From assembly GCA_964426915.1 (NCBI GenBank), contig CAYRTD010000041.1, positions 1 through 26,134 of the forward strand: a DNA stretch of 26,134 nucleotides, given 5' to 3'. The DNA is from CAYRTD01 sp964426915. GTDB lineage: Bacteria; Bacteroidota; Bacteroidia; Bacteroidales; GCA-2748055. The position numbers and the translations under genes are program-made. The notes below the pieces were generated by a model. The model made no database searches and had not been told where the DNA came from. It saw only the letters and a list, made by a program, of their open reading frames with translations. This document shows positions 1-7,140 of this stretch, in pieces (position 1 is the first letter of the stretch; each line of letters begins with the position of its first letter).

Positions 1-5
1 GCGCA

Positions 6-53
6 AAAATTTTAAACCGCAGTATACTAATGTATTCGAGGATTTAAAATTTT
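6..53. repeat. AT-rich inverted repeat at the window edge
   Basis: An 11-bp arm AAAATTTTAAA at 6-16 is matched by its exact reverse complement TTTAAAATTTT at 43-53, with 26 bases between. The stretch lies in non-coding DNA directly left of a GC-rich palindromic block. It may be the end of a larger repeat continuing beyond base 1. Its function is unknown. Confidence 0.5.
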
Positions 54-67
54 GTACCTCCGCACGC

Positions 68-173
68 TGTCGCTGAAGCTTCCGCGAGCGTAGAAGCTCT
101 GTGCTCCGCCTTCAGGCAAGCTTTCGGCGGCCGAAGGGAGACGCTGGCGTAGGCGCCTAAAGATTCAGCGACA
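68..173. repeat. GC-rich palindromic intergenic block
   Basis: A perfect 10-bp inverted repeat, TGTCGCTGAA at 68-77 and TTCAGCGACA at 164-173, encloses a GC-rich stretch unlike the AT-rich surroundings. Inside are further palindromes: CCGCC (106-110) with GGCGG (126-130), TTCGGCGGCCGAA around 123-135, and TAGGCGCCTA at 150-159. No credible reading frame was found. It could be a structured non-coding or extragenic repeat, possibly the remaining part of the element whose right end lies at 197-289. Its identity is unknown. Confidence 0.45.
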
Positions 174-196
174 CGTGGATAGCCACTTAATATTAT

Positions 197-289
197 GGGA
201 TCCCTCGCTATTGCTCGGGATCAGTTCGACTAAATGATTTTGAAAATCAAAATCATAGTCTCACTGACATTATGGACAGACACTAGTTA
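197..289 (+). repeat. Intergenic repeat family, copy 1 (right part only)
   Basis: This stretch aligns to 12364-12434, sharing the core CGGGATCAGTTCGRCTAAATGATT and CAAAATCATAGTCTCACTGA, and then ends in CATTATGGACAGACACT. It carries two hairpins: GATCCC (199-204) with GGGATC (217-222), and TGATTTT (235-241) with AAAATCA (249-255). Compared with copy 2 it lacks about 25 bp before the end and has no recognisable left end. Its last bases, TTA at 287-289, are the reverse-complemented stop codon of the minus-strand membrane-protein gene. It is probably a non-autonomous mobile element remnant. Confidence 0.7.
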
Positions 290-580
290 TGTTATCTTTA
301 ACAAAACTATAACCAACCCTGCCACAAACATTGAGAGAAGAACTCCCCTTGCAGACCTCAGCTTGTTTGTCCAAATAAATAGAAAAAATAGTAATAAATT
401 AGGAATCAGGCAAATACTGATTATTTTCGATAAGACATTTATTTGATAAAGAGAACCGAGATACTCAAAAAAGTTATTGTCATTCATCCTTACCCATATG
501 ATGACCGATAGAAAAACTATGGGTAATAATATTCCCGGAATAAAACCGCTTAGAAGGTTATTGTTGATTTTAAATGCCAT
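287..580 (-). CDS. Small three-helix membrane protein downstream of surE
   Basis: The 97-residue protein has three predicted membrane segments, at about residues 11-30, 50-70 and 78-95, and a basic stretch (NKLRSARG) before the last one. It has no signal peptide with a cleavage site and no catalytic motif. Its start codon overlaps the end of surE by 11 bases on the same strand, which implies translational coupling and one transcript. I do not recognise a characterised family, although small membrane proteins beside surE are familiar in Bacteroidota. The stop codon falls inside the terminal sequence of a repeat element, so the extreme C-terminus may have been set by that insertion. Function is unknown. 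Confidence 0.75.
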   Translation of the reverse strand: MAFKINNNLLSGFIPGILLPIVFLSVIIWVRMNDNNFFEYLGSLYQINVLSKIISICLIPNLLLFFLFIWTNKLRSARGVLLSMFVAGLVIVLLKIT

Positions 581-1349
581 TTAAATCCCAGTTGTTTAAA
601 TCTTCGATTGAATGATAAGAAGTTAAATCGACTTTCACCGGGACTATGGATACATAACCGTTGCGTAGTGCGCTTTCATCTGTGTCTTCGGAATCGGGTT
701 CATCATTGAAAAATGATCCTGTCAGCCAGTAATATTCGCCATTATGAGGATCGGTGCGTTTATCAAATTCTTCTTTCCAGTAACCCCGGGCCTGCCGGCA
801 GATTTTCATGCCCCGGATCTCTTCTTTTGGTATGGCTGGAATATTTACATTCAAACAAACCCCTACCTCAAGCCCTTTGTTGAATATGTTTGTTATGACT
901 TTTTTTACCACTTCTTTTGCAAAATTAAAATCAGCATCAGGATGGAAGTCAAGTAAGGAAAAACCGACTGAAGGTATAAGATTGATACAGCCTTCCATTG
1001 CAGCAGCCATAGTACCGGAGTATACGACACTGGATGAGGCGTTCGATCCGTGATTGATCCCGGAAAGTACGAGATCAGGCTTTCTGTCCATTAAACTGTT
1101 GAATGCAAGTTTTACACTATCAACGGGAGTACCCATAATACTGTATTTGGTCAGCTGTCCGTTCCCCTGGAGTTTCCTGACCCTCAGCGGGGTCTTTATT
1201 GTTATCGCATGAGACATTCCCGACATGGCCTCTGTGGGTGCGGCCACCACAACCCGGCCAAATTCAAGTGCGGCTTCTTCGAGGCATTTGATCCCCTTGG
1301 CATCCACCCCATCATCGTTGGTTACAAGAATAAGTTTTTCGTCTTTCAC
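570..1349 (-). CDS. surE: 5'/3'-nucleotidase SurE
   Basis: SurE is a metal-dependent phosphatase that removes phosphate from nucleoside monophosphates in the cytoplasm and is linked to stationary-phase survival. The 259-residue length fits the family. Visible signatures are the N-terminal metal-binding LVTNDDGVDAKG near residues 8-19, GTPVDSV, and the SGINHGSNASSSVVYSGT stretch with its metal-binding Asn. The start is GTG: the bases at 1347-1349 read CAC on the + strand, and a purine-rich ACGGAGAG lies just upstream of the gene. A strong Bacteroidota promoter precedes it. The small membrane protein gene follows with an 11-base overlap. Nothing in the protein looks degraded. Confidence 0.95.
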   Translation of the reverse strand: MKDEKLILVTNDDGVDAKGIKCLEEAALEFGRVVVAAPTEAMSGMSHAITIKTPLRVRKLQGNGQLTKYSIMGTPVDSVKLAFNSLMDRKPDLVLSGINHGSNASSSVVYSGTMAAAMEGCINLIPSVGFSLLDFHPDADFNFAKEVVKKVITNIFNKGLEVGVCLNVNIPAIPKEEIRGMKICRQARGYWKEEFDKRTDPHNGEYYWLTGSFFNDEPDSEDTDESALRNGYVSIVPVKVDLTSYHSIEDLNNWDLNGI

Positions 1350-1372
1350 TGTTGCTCTCCGTTAAAGATTTA

Positions 1373-1403
1373 CAAAAATATTGAATTCGGAGTAATCTAC
1401 AAG
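1373..1403 (-). promoter_or_regulatory. Bacteroidota-type promoter of surE
   Basis: Read on the minus strand, CTTG (1400-1403) is followed by exactly 19 bases and then TATTTTTG (1373-1380). This matches the TTTG / TAnnTTTG housekeeping consensus with one mismatch in the -33 box. It places transcription start about 15-20 bases before the GTG start of surE. Confidence 0.65.
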
Positions 1404-1587
1404 CGCAGAAAGTAATATTGTTTAGAAAACTCTCGGGCGAAATTATGGAATTTATACAGGATCCCGGGCTTGTAAGTCTTTTCAGATATTATCATTATCT
1501 CAGCGATGGAATTAATAGTCCTGAAAAAATCCGTAAGAATCAGGCACAGTGCCGGCTTTATCCGGAATCCCATCTATAAACATATAC

Positions 1588-1619
1588 TTTTCAATAATCA
1601 GTGAATTTTTCTACTTTTG
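1588..1619 (+). promoter_or_regulatory. Bacteroidota-type promoter of pheT
   Basis: TACTTTTG at 1612-1619 is a perfect TAnnTTTG -7 box. A weak -33 box, TTTT (1588-1591), lies 20 bases upstream. The expected transcription start is about 20 bases before the pheT ATG at 1645. Confidence 0.55.
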
Positions 1620-1644
1620 TGATTCATAAAAATTCAGTAACCTG

Positions 1645-4089
1645 ATGAAAATTTCCTATAACTGGCTAAAAGATTATATCAGTGATCTGCCTTCACCTGA
1701 AAAGACCTCCGAAATCCTTACAGACACAGGTCTGGAGGTAGAAGGGCTTGAAAAATTTGAAAGTATAAAAGGAGGCCTTGAGGGGGTCGTGATCGGGAAA
1801 GTATTGACCTGCAAAAAACATCCCGATGCAGATAAACTAAGTGTAACAACCGTGGATATCGGTGAAGAAAAAGCTTTACCAATTGTTTGCGGGGCTCCTA
1901 ATGTAGCGGAAGGTCAGAAAGTTGCCGTAGCAAGAGTCGGCACTACTCTTTATATGGGAAATGACAGTCTGACCTTAAAGAAAGTAAAGATCAGGGGAGA
2001 ACTTTCCGAAGGAATGATCTGTGCTGAGGATGAACTGGGACTGGGAGAGGATCATGAAGGTATAATAGTGCTCGATGACGATGCGGAAATTGGTTCTCCG
2101 GCCAGAGATTATTTTAAAGTGGAAAGTGATCATGTTTTTGAAATAGGTCTTACACCCAATCGCATTGACGGAGCATCTCATATAGGTGCAGCACGCGATC
2201 TTGCGGCCTTTCTCGGTCAGGAAAAAAAAGTCAGTGTTCAAAAACCCTCTGTAAGTTATTTTAAGGTAGATAATACCGATAAAACATTCAAGGTATCGGT
2301 AGAAGAACCTTCAGGATGTATCCGGTATTCCGGGCTTACTCTTTCCGGACTGGAAGTAAAGGATTCACCCGGCTGGCTTAAAAACAGGCTGAAAGCTATC
2401 GGACTGCACCCCATCAATAATATTGTTGATATTACGAATTATGTACTGCACGAAACGGGTCAACCCCTTCATGCCTTCGATGCCGGCAAAGTAAAGGGTG
2501 GAAAAGTAATCATTAAAACCCTGCATGAAGGTACGGTCTTCACAACCCTCGACGGAATAGAAAGAAAACTTTCAGCAGAAGATCTCATGATATGTAATGA
2601 AGAAGAGGGTATGTGTATAGCAGGAGTACTTGGAGGTATAGATTCGGGCGTAACCGGAGCAACTACCGCAATTTTTCTTGAGAGTGCTTGTTTTAACCCC
2701 ATCTATATAAGAAAAACGGCAAAAAGACATGTGATCAATACAGACAGTTCTTTCAGATTTGAGAGAGGTACAGATCCGAACATAAGCATTTATGCATTAA
2801 AACGAGCTGCCCTGCTGATGAAGGAAATTGCCGGTGGTGAAATCTCTTCTGAAGTCGTTGATATATATCCGGAACCCGTCGGTGACTTTGAAATAAAACT
2901 GGAATATTCATATCTTTTTAACCTGATGGGCAAAGAGATAGAGAAAGAAAGAATAAGAAATATTCTAAGTAGTCTGGACATAAAAATTACGGAAGAATCC
3001 GCAGAATCGCTTCTTCTTGCTGTTCCTCCCTACAGAGTTGATGTCCAAAGGCCTGCCGACGTCGTTGAAGAAATTCTCCGCATTTATGGTTACAATAATA
3101 TTGAAGTAAGTGAGAATCTGAGGTCGACTCTTTCATTTATAGAGAAACCAGACCGGGAAAAGATAAATAATCTGACTTCCGAAATCCTGTCAGCCAATGG
3201 ATTTGCAGAGATGATGGCCAATTCACTTACATCGGCCGATTATTACAAAGGAATGGATGATAATCTGGTCAGGATATTTAATCCTCTGAGCAGTGATCTG
3301 AATGCAATGAGGAAAACACTTCTTTTTGGCGGACTTGAGGCCATCAGATATAACCGGAACCGTCAGAAACCGGATCTGAAACTTTATGAATTTGGCAATG
3401 TATATTTTACCGGTCCTGCAGCTAATCCGGCAGACCCCCATGGAAAATATACAGAAGAATTTCATCTCGGGATATTCCTTACAGGAAGAAAAGAGAAAGA
3501 AAACTGGCTCAGTGGAAATCAAATGGTTGATTTCTATTCTCTCAAAACTGTTGTAGAACTTGTACTTCGGAAAATGGGTAAAAACCCTTTTGAACTTAGA
3601 TCATCCGTATTTGATGATCAGCTTTTCGATCACGGACTGGTCTATTATCTTAATGAAAAAGAACTTGTTAGAGCGGGAGAGGTTTCATCCGGTCTGTGTA
3701 AGGAATTTGATATATCAACGGAAGTTTTTTTTGCGGAATTCCGCTGGGACATACTAATAGATTCCCTGAAAAATCAAAAAACGATCTATACAGCCATAAG
3801 CAGATTCCCGGAGGTAAGAAGGGACCTTTCAATGATACTGAACCGGAATATTACTTTCGAAGATCTCAGAAAGACAGCGCTCAATACGGAAAAGAAAATC
3901 CTCAAAGATCTGGAGATATTTGATGTCTACGAAGGAGATAAAATAGAAAAAGGAAAAAAATCCTATGCTGTAAGTTTTATTCTTCAGGATGAGAACAAAA
4001 CACTCACTGATAAACAGATTGAGAAAGTAATGAGGAAAATTTCCGGAGCTCTTGAGAAGGAACTGGGAGCAAAAGTAAGATCCGGATAA
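1645..4089 (+). CDS. pheT: Phenylalanyl-tRNA synthetase beta subunit
   Basis: PheT is the large subunit of the cytoplasmic alpha2-beta2 enzyme that charges tRNA-Phe. At 814 residues it has the full bacterial architecture: N-terminal MKISYNWLKDYI, an EMAP/OB tRNA-binding domain at about 40-150, a B3/B4 editing domain at about 215-380 (including HPINNIVDITNYV and GQPLHAFDA), a B5 domain at about 395-470, a catalytic-like core at about 480-690, and a C-terminal FDX-ACB anticodon-binding domain at about 720-812 containing SRFPEVRRDLSM. The alpha-subunit gene pheS is not adjacent, which is common in Bacteroidota. It has its own promoter, and a WD40 gene follows 64 bases downstream. Confidence 0.97.
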   Translation: MKISYNWLKDYISDLPSPEKTSEILTDTGLEVEGLEKFESIKGGLEGVVIGKVLTCKKHPDADKLSVTTVDIGEEKALPIVCGAPNVAEGQKVAVARVGTTLYMGNDSLTLKKVKIRGELSEGMICAEDELGLGEDHEGIIVLDDDAEIGSPARDYFKVESDHVFEIGLTPNRIDGASHIGAARDLAAFLGQEKKVSVQKPSVSYFKVDNTDKTFKVSVEEPSGCIRYSGLTLSGLEVKDSPGWLKNRLKAIGLHPINNIVDITNYVLHETGQPLHAFDAGKVKGGKVIIKTLHEGTVFTTLDGIERKLSAEDLMICNEEEGMCIAGVLGGIDSGVTGATTAIFLESACFNPIYIRKTAKRHVINTDSSFRFERGTDPNISIYALKRAALLMKEIAGGEISSEVVDIYPEPVGDFEIKLEYSYLFNLMGKEIEKERIRNILSSLDIKITEESAESLLLAVPPYRVDVQRPADVVEEILRIYGYNNIEVSENLRSTLSFIEKPDREKINNLTSEILSANGFAEMMANSLTSADYYKGMDDNLVRIFNPLSSDLNAMRKTLLFGGLEAIRYNRNRQKPDLKLYEFGNVYFTGPAANPADPHGKYTEEFHLGIFLTGRKEKENWLSGNQMVDFYSLKTVVELVLRKMGKNPFELRSSVFDDQLFDHGLVYYLNEKELVRAGEVSSGLCKEFDISTEVFFAEFRWDILIDSLKNQKTIYTAISRFPEVRRDLSMILNRNITFEDLRKTALNTEKKILKDLEIFDVYEGDKIEKGKKSYAVSFILQDENKTLTDKQIEKVMRKISGALEKELGAKVRSG

Positions 4090-4153
4090 ATAGTAATGAA
4101 ACCCGGATTTACCAGCAATAAAAATAGTTTTATAATTCTATAAAATCCACAAC

Positions 4154-5296
4154 ATGAACAAGTTATTGTTGATCACGTTTTTTCTGAGTACCTTCAACCT
4201 GCATTCTCAGGACGACCCCTATCTTCTTAAAGAAATCAAAGCCGGGGATAAAGTTAATGCCATTTGCTATTTCCCCGATGGAAAGAAAATCCTTATCGGA
4301 CTTATGGATGGCACTGCTGAAATTATTGATCTGGAAAGTGGGAAAACAGATTTTTCATTCAAAGAACACTGGAAAGGTATCATGGATGTGGATGTAGCCC
4401 CCGGGGCTAAATTTTATATGACTGCAGGGGATAATACCATTAAAGTATGGTCGCCTGAAGGGAAAGAAATTTCAAGAATGCCGGGCCATACAACAACCAT
4501 TTACTCTGCACAAATTGATCCCTCAGGAAAATATATTGTTTCCGGAGCCATAAATAAGGTTTTCAAATTCTGGGAAATAAAAACCGGAAAGTTGTTATAC
4601 GACATGAAGGGGCATACCGATGTTGTAATGGCAGTGGCATTCAGCCATGATGGCACGCGTATTGCCAGCGGTTCAGGAGATAACACAATCAGGATATGGG
4701 AAACCGGCACAGATAAAGAGATCATGCAATTGAAAGGACACTTAAAAGATATTTATGATGTAAAGTTCAGCCATGATGGTAAATACCTGGCAAGCTGTTC
4801 AAAAGACAAGACCATCCGGATTTATGATCTTGAAAAAGGAGAACTGTACAAAACACTCACAGGCCATAAAGATTTTGTCCTGGACATTGAATTTGCACCG
4901 GGCGATCTTCATTTGATATCCTGCTCATTCGACAAAGAAATAAAACTGTGGGAAATTCCAACCGGGAAAAGTCTGTATTCTTTCATTGATCATGATGAGG
5001 AAGTCATTGATCTTTGTTTTGCCCCCGATGGAAAAAGCTTCGCATCCGCATCCCACGATAAAACCCTGAAGATCTATAATTACAGTCCGGAAATTTTCGT
5101 AGACTATTATTTCAGCAATGAGATTGTAAAAGAATTGGAAAAAAACGATCTTTTCTTACCCAGGCAAAAAGGAGAAAGCCGGAAGGATTATTCGGTGCGG
5201 GAAGAAGAAGCAAAAAAAGTCAAAGATCAGATCTATGAGCGCTATTATACCCGGTACCTTGAAGAACTAAAAAATAACAGTTCAGTTCAGGATTGA
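4154..5296 (+). CDS. Secreted seven-bladed WD40-repeat protein
   Basis: The 380-residue protein begins with a signal peptide (hydrophobic residues 3-15, probable cleavage after HSQ at 19), so it should act in the periplasm or outside the cell. Seven consecutive WD40 repeats fill about residues 30-320, enough for one closed beta-propeller; typical units are KGHTDVVMAVAFSHDGTRIASG and KDKTIRIYDL. The last about 60 residues are highly charged and probably helical (RKDYSVREEEAKKVKDQIYE). No catalytic domain is present, so a protein-binding scaffold is the safest guess. It lies 64 bases after pheT, possibly on the same transcript; a weak -7-like TAGTTTTA lies before it. The specific role is unknown. 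Confidence 0.85.
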   Translation: MNKLLLITFFLSTFNLHSQDDPYLLKEIKAGDKVNAICYFPDGKKILIGLMDGTAEIIDLESGKTDFSFKEHWKGIMDVDVAPGAKFYMTAGDNTIKVWSPEGKEISRMPGHTTTIYSAQIDPSGKYIVSGAINKVFKFWEIKTGKLLYDMKGHTDVVMAVAFSHDGTRIASGSGDNTIRIWETGTDKEIMQLKGHLKDIYDVKFSHDGKYLASCSKDKTIRIYDLEKGELYKTLTGHKDFVLDIEFAPGDLHLISCSFDKEIKLWEIPTGKSLYSFIDHDEEVIDLCFAPDGKSFASASHDKTLKIYNYSPEIFVDYYFSNEIVKELEKNDLFLPRQKGESRKDYSVREEEAKKVKDQIYERYYTRYLEELKNNSSVQD

Positions 5297-5683
5297 GCAT
5301 TGAGTCAAGAGTCTGTTTCAGGATACCCTTTCCCTACCCCAGTCTACCTATTCATTGGTAATGCTACGTAACACTTGCATGCATTTTCAGGATTAAATCC
5401 GAAAAACTAATTTTGCAATATGTTTCCTTTTACCTGCATTGATAAAGATATGTGCCTTTCAATAAATAAAAAATTCCTCTTCCGGAGTGTAAAAAACCGG
5501 GATTCTTACAAACTGAAAAAAAGGCAGTAATGCCTGTGGTCTGCCCGGTTATTATTTCAGGATAACTTCCTCATTCCTTTGTGTTAATCATTATCAGCCC
5601 CGGGGGGATAATCTGCATTGATGGCACGTTCAATACCCCAATAAAATTTAGCAAAACATTATATAATTAAAAAAATATCAGAT
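5297..5683. other. Non-coding gap between WD40 gene and tnaA
   Basis: No gene was found in these 387 bases. Twelve bases after the WD40 stop, 5308-5321 reads AGAGTCTGTTTCAG, like the outer end of the repeat family found elsewhere in the window, but no further element could be aligned. A nested inverted repeat lies at 5495-5550. No clear TAnnTTTG promoter was found for tnaA, and no short Trp-rich leader reading frame like E. coli tnaC was seen. Confidence 0.6.
5495..5550 (+). promoter_or_regulatory. Nested hairpin, terminator or tnaA leader structure
   Basis: AACCGGG (5495-5501) pairs with CCCGGTT (5544-5550). Inside this lies AGGCA (5522-5526), a GTAA loop and TGCCT (5531-5535). The outer stem is followed by TA-rich sequence (ATTATTTC). 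It could terminate WD40 transcription or sit in a tnaA leader. The sequence alone does not decide. Confidence 0.35.
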
Positions 5684-7060
5684 ATGGAACTTCCTTTTGC
5701 CGAGCCTTACAAGATAAAAATGATTGAGCCCCTTAGAAAAAGCTCGATGGAAGAACGAAAAAAGTGGATCAGGGAAGCCGGTTATAATGTCTTCAATCTC
5801 AGGTCCTCACAGGTATTTATTGACCTCTTGACCGATTCCGGTACAGGAGCCATGAGCCAAAACCAGTGGTCTGCGATTATGAGTGGAGATGAGAGTTACG
5901 CTGGTTCCGCCTCCTATTATAAACTGAAAGATACCGTGAAAGAAGTTTTTGGTTTTGATCATTTCCTGCCAGCCCATCAGGGTCGTGCAGCAGAAAACGT
6001 TTTATTCTCGGTAATGGTCAAAGAAGGGGATCTTGTACCTGGAAATGCACATTTTGACACTACCAAGGGTCACATTGAATTCAGAAAAGCAACCGCGGTT
6101 GACTGCACAATTGACGAAGCTTCAGATCCCGATTCCCTTCATCCATTCAAGGGTAATATTGATCTTACAAAACTTGAAAAGCTTCTGAAAGAAAACCCCG
6201 CAGAAAAGATTCCTTTCGTATTGATCACCGCCACCTGCAATACAGCAGGCGGGCAGCCTGTCTCTCTGAAAAACATGAAGGAAGTACATCAGTTAGCTTC
6301 TGAATACGGAATTCCTGTCTATATCGATGCAGCCCGTTTTGCAGAAAACGCCTGGTTTATTCATCAAAGGGAAAAGGAGTATAAAAACACTCCGATCCCT
6401 GACATTGTAAGGGAAATGTTCAATCTGGCCGAGGCTATGACTATGAGCTCAAAAAAAGACGGCATTGTTAACATTGGAGGCCTGATTGCTTTCAGAAAAA
6501 AGGAATTATACAGGCAGGCATCGGTTTATAACATACTATTCGAAGGCTTTAATACTTATGGTGGTTTGGCCGGAAGAGATATGGCTGCCCTGAGTATCGG
6601 TCTAAAAGAGGTTCTAAGCCATTCCTATCTCGAAGCCAGGATAAACCAGGTAGAATTTCTGGGTAATAAACTCATCGAATATGGAATACCCATACAGAAA
6701 CCCATTGGCGGTCATGCTGTATTTATCGATGCCAGTAGTTTTATGGAGCATATTCCCCGTGAGGAGTTCAGGGCGCAAACCCTTGCTGTTGAATTATATA
6801 TTGAAGGTGGAGTACGAGGTGTGGAAATTGGCTCACTTCTTGCCGACAGGGATCCTGTAACAAGAGAAAACCGGTACCCCGAAATTGAAATGGTGCGCCT
6901 GACCATTCCCCGGAGGGTTTACACCAGGAATCATATGGAATATGTTGCAGCAACGGTGAAAAACCTGCACGACAGAAGAAAAAACATCACAAAAGGTTTA
7001 AAAATTATTTATGAAGCCCCTATTATGAGGCACTTTACGGTCGAACTGGACAGAGCGTGA
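5684..7060 (+). CDS. tnaA: Tryptophanase (tryptophan indole-lyase)
   Basis: This PLP enzyme splits L-tryptophan to indole, pyruvate and ammonia in the cytoplasm. The 458-residue protein belongs to the beta-eliminating lyase family: AEPYKIKMIEPL at the N-terminus, FIDLLTDSGTGAM at 45-57, HQGRAAEN for cofactor-phosphate binding, and MSSKKDG with the Schiff-base lysine at K258. Two sites separate it from tyrosine phenol-lyase: it has VEIG at 380-383 where that enzyme has MERG with the phenol-recognising Arg, and RHF at 449-451 with the tryptophanase His where that enzyme has RFF. The family and these residues are recalled knowledge. A MATE exporter follows but has its own promoter. Confidence 0.93.
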   Translation: MELPFAEPYKIKMIEPLRKSSMEERKKWIREAGYNVFNLRSSQVFIDLLTDSGTGAMSQNQWSAIMSGDESYAGSASYYKLKDTVKEVFGFDHFLPAHQGRAAENVLFSVMVKEGDLVPGNAHFDTTKGHIEFRKATAVDCTIDEASDPDSLHPFKGNIDLTKLEKLLKENPAEKIPFVLITATCNTAGGQPVSLKNMKEVHQLASEYGIPVYIDAARFAENAWFIHQREKEYKNTPIPDIVREMFNLAEAMTMSSKKDGIVNIGGLIAFRKKELYRQASVYNILFEGFNTYGGLAGRDMAALSIGLKEVLSHSYLEARINQVEFLGNKLIEYGIPIQKPIGGHAVFIDASSFMEHIPREEFRAQTLAVELYIEGGVRGVEIGSLLADRDPVTRENRYPEIEMVRLTIPRRVYTRNHMEYVAATVKNLHDRRKNITKGLKIIYEAPIMRHFTVELDRA

Positions 7061-7091
7061 AAACAATTAGTACATACAGATGTTAACATTC

Positions 7092-7122
7092 TTTGGGGTC
7101 TGTTATTTATTTAGGACCTTTG
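7092..7122 (+). promoter_or_regulatory. Promoter of the MATE exporter gene
   Basis: TTTG at 7092-7095, a 19-base spacer, then GACCTTTG at 7115-7122 match the Bacteroidota consensus except for the first base of the -7 box. The expected start of transcription is about 12 bases before the ATG at 7141, so the exporter need not be read through from tnaA. Confidence 0.6.
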
Positions 7123-7140
7123 CGGTTTCAAAAATAATTC

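Noticed and set aside
5684..7060. Tyrosine phenol-lyase as identity of the beta-eliminating lyase
   Set aside because: The residues VEIG and RHF match tryptophanase; tyrosine phenol-lyase has MERG and RFF at these places.
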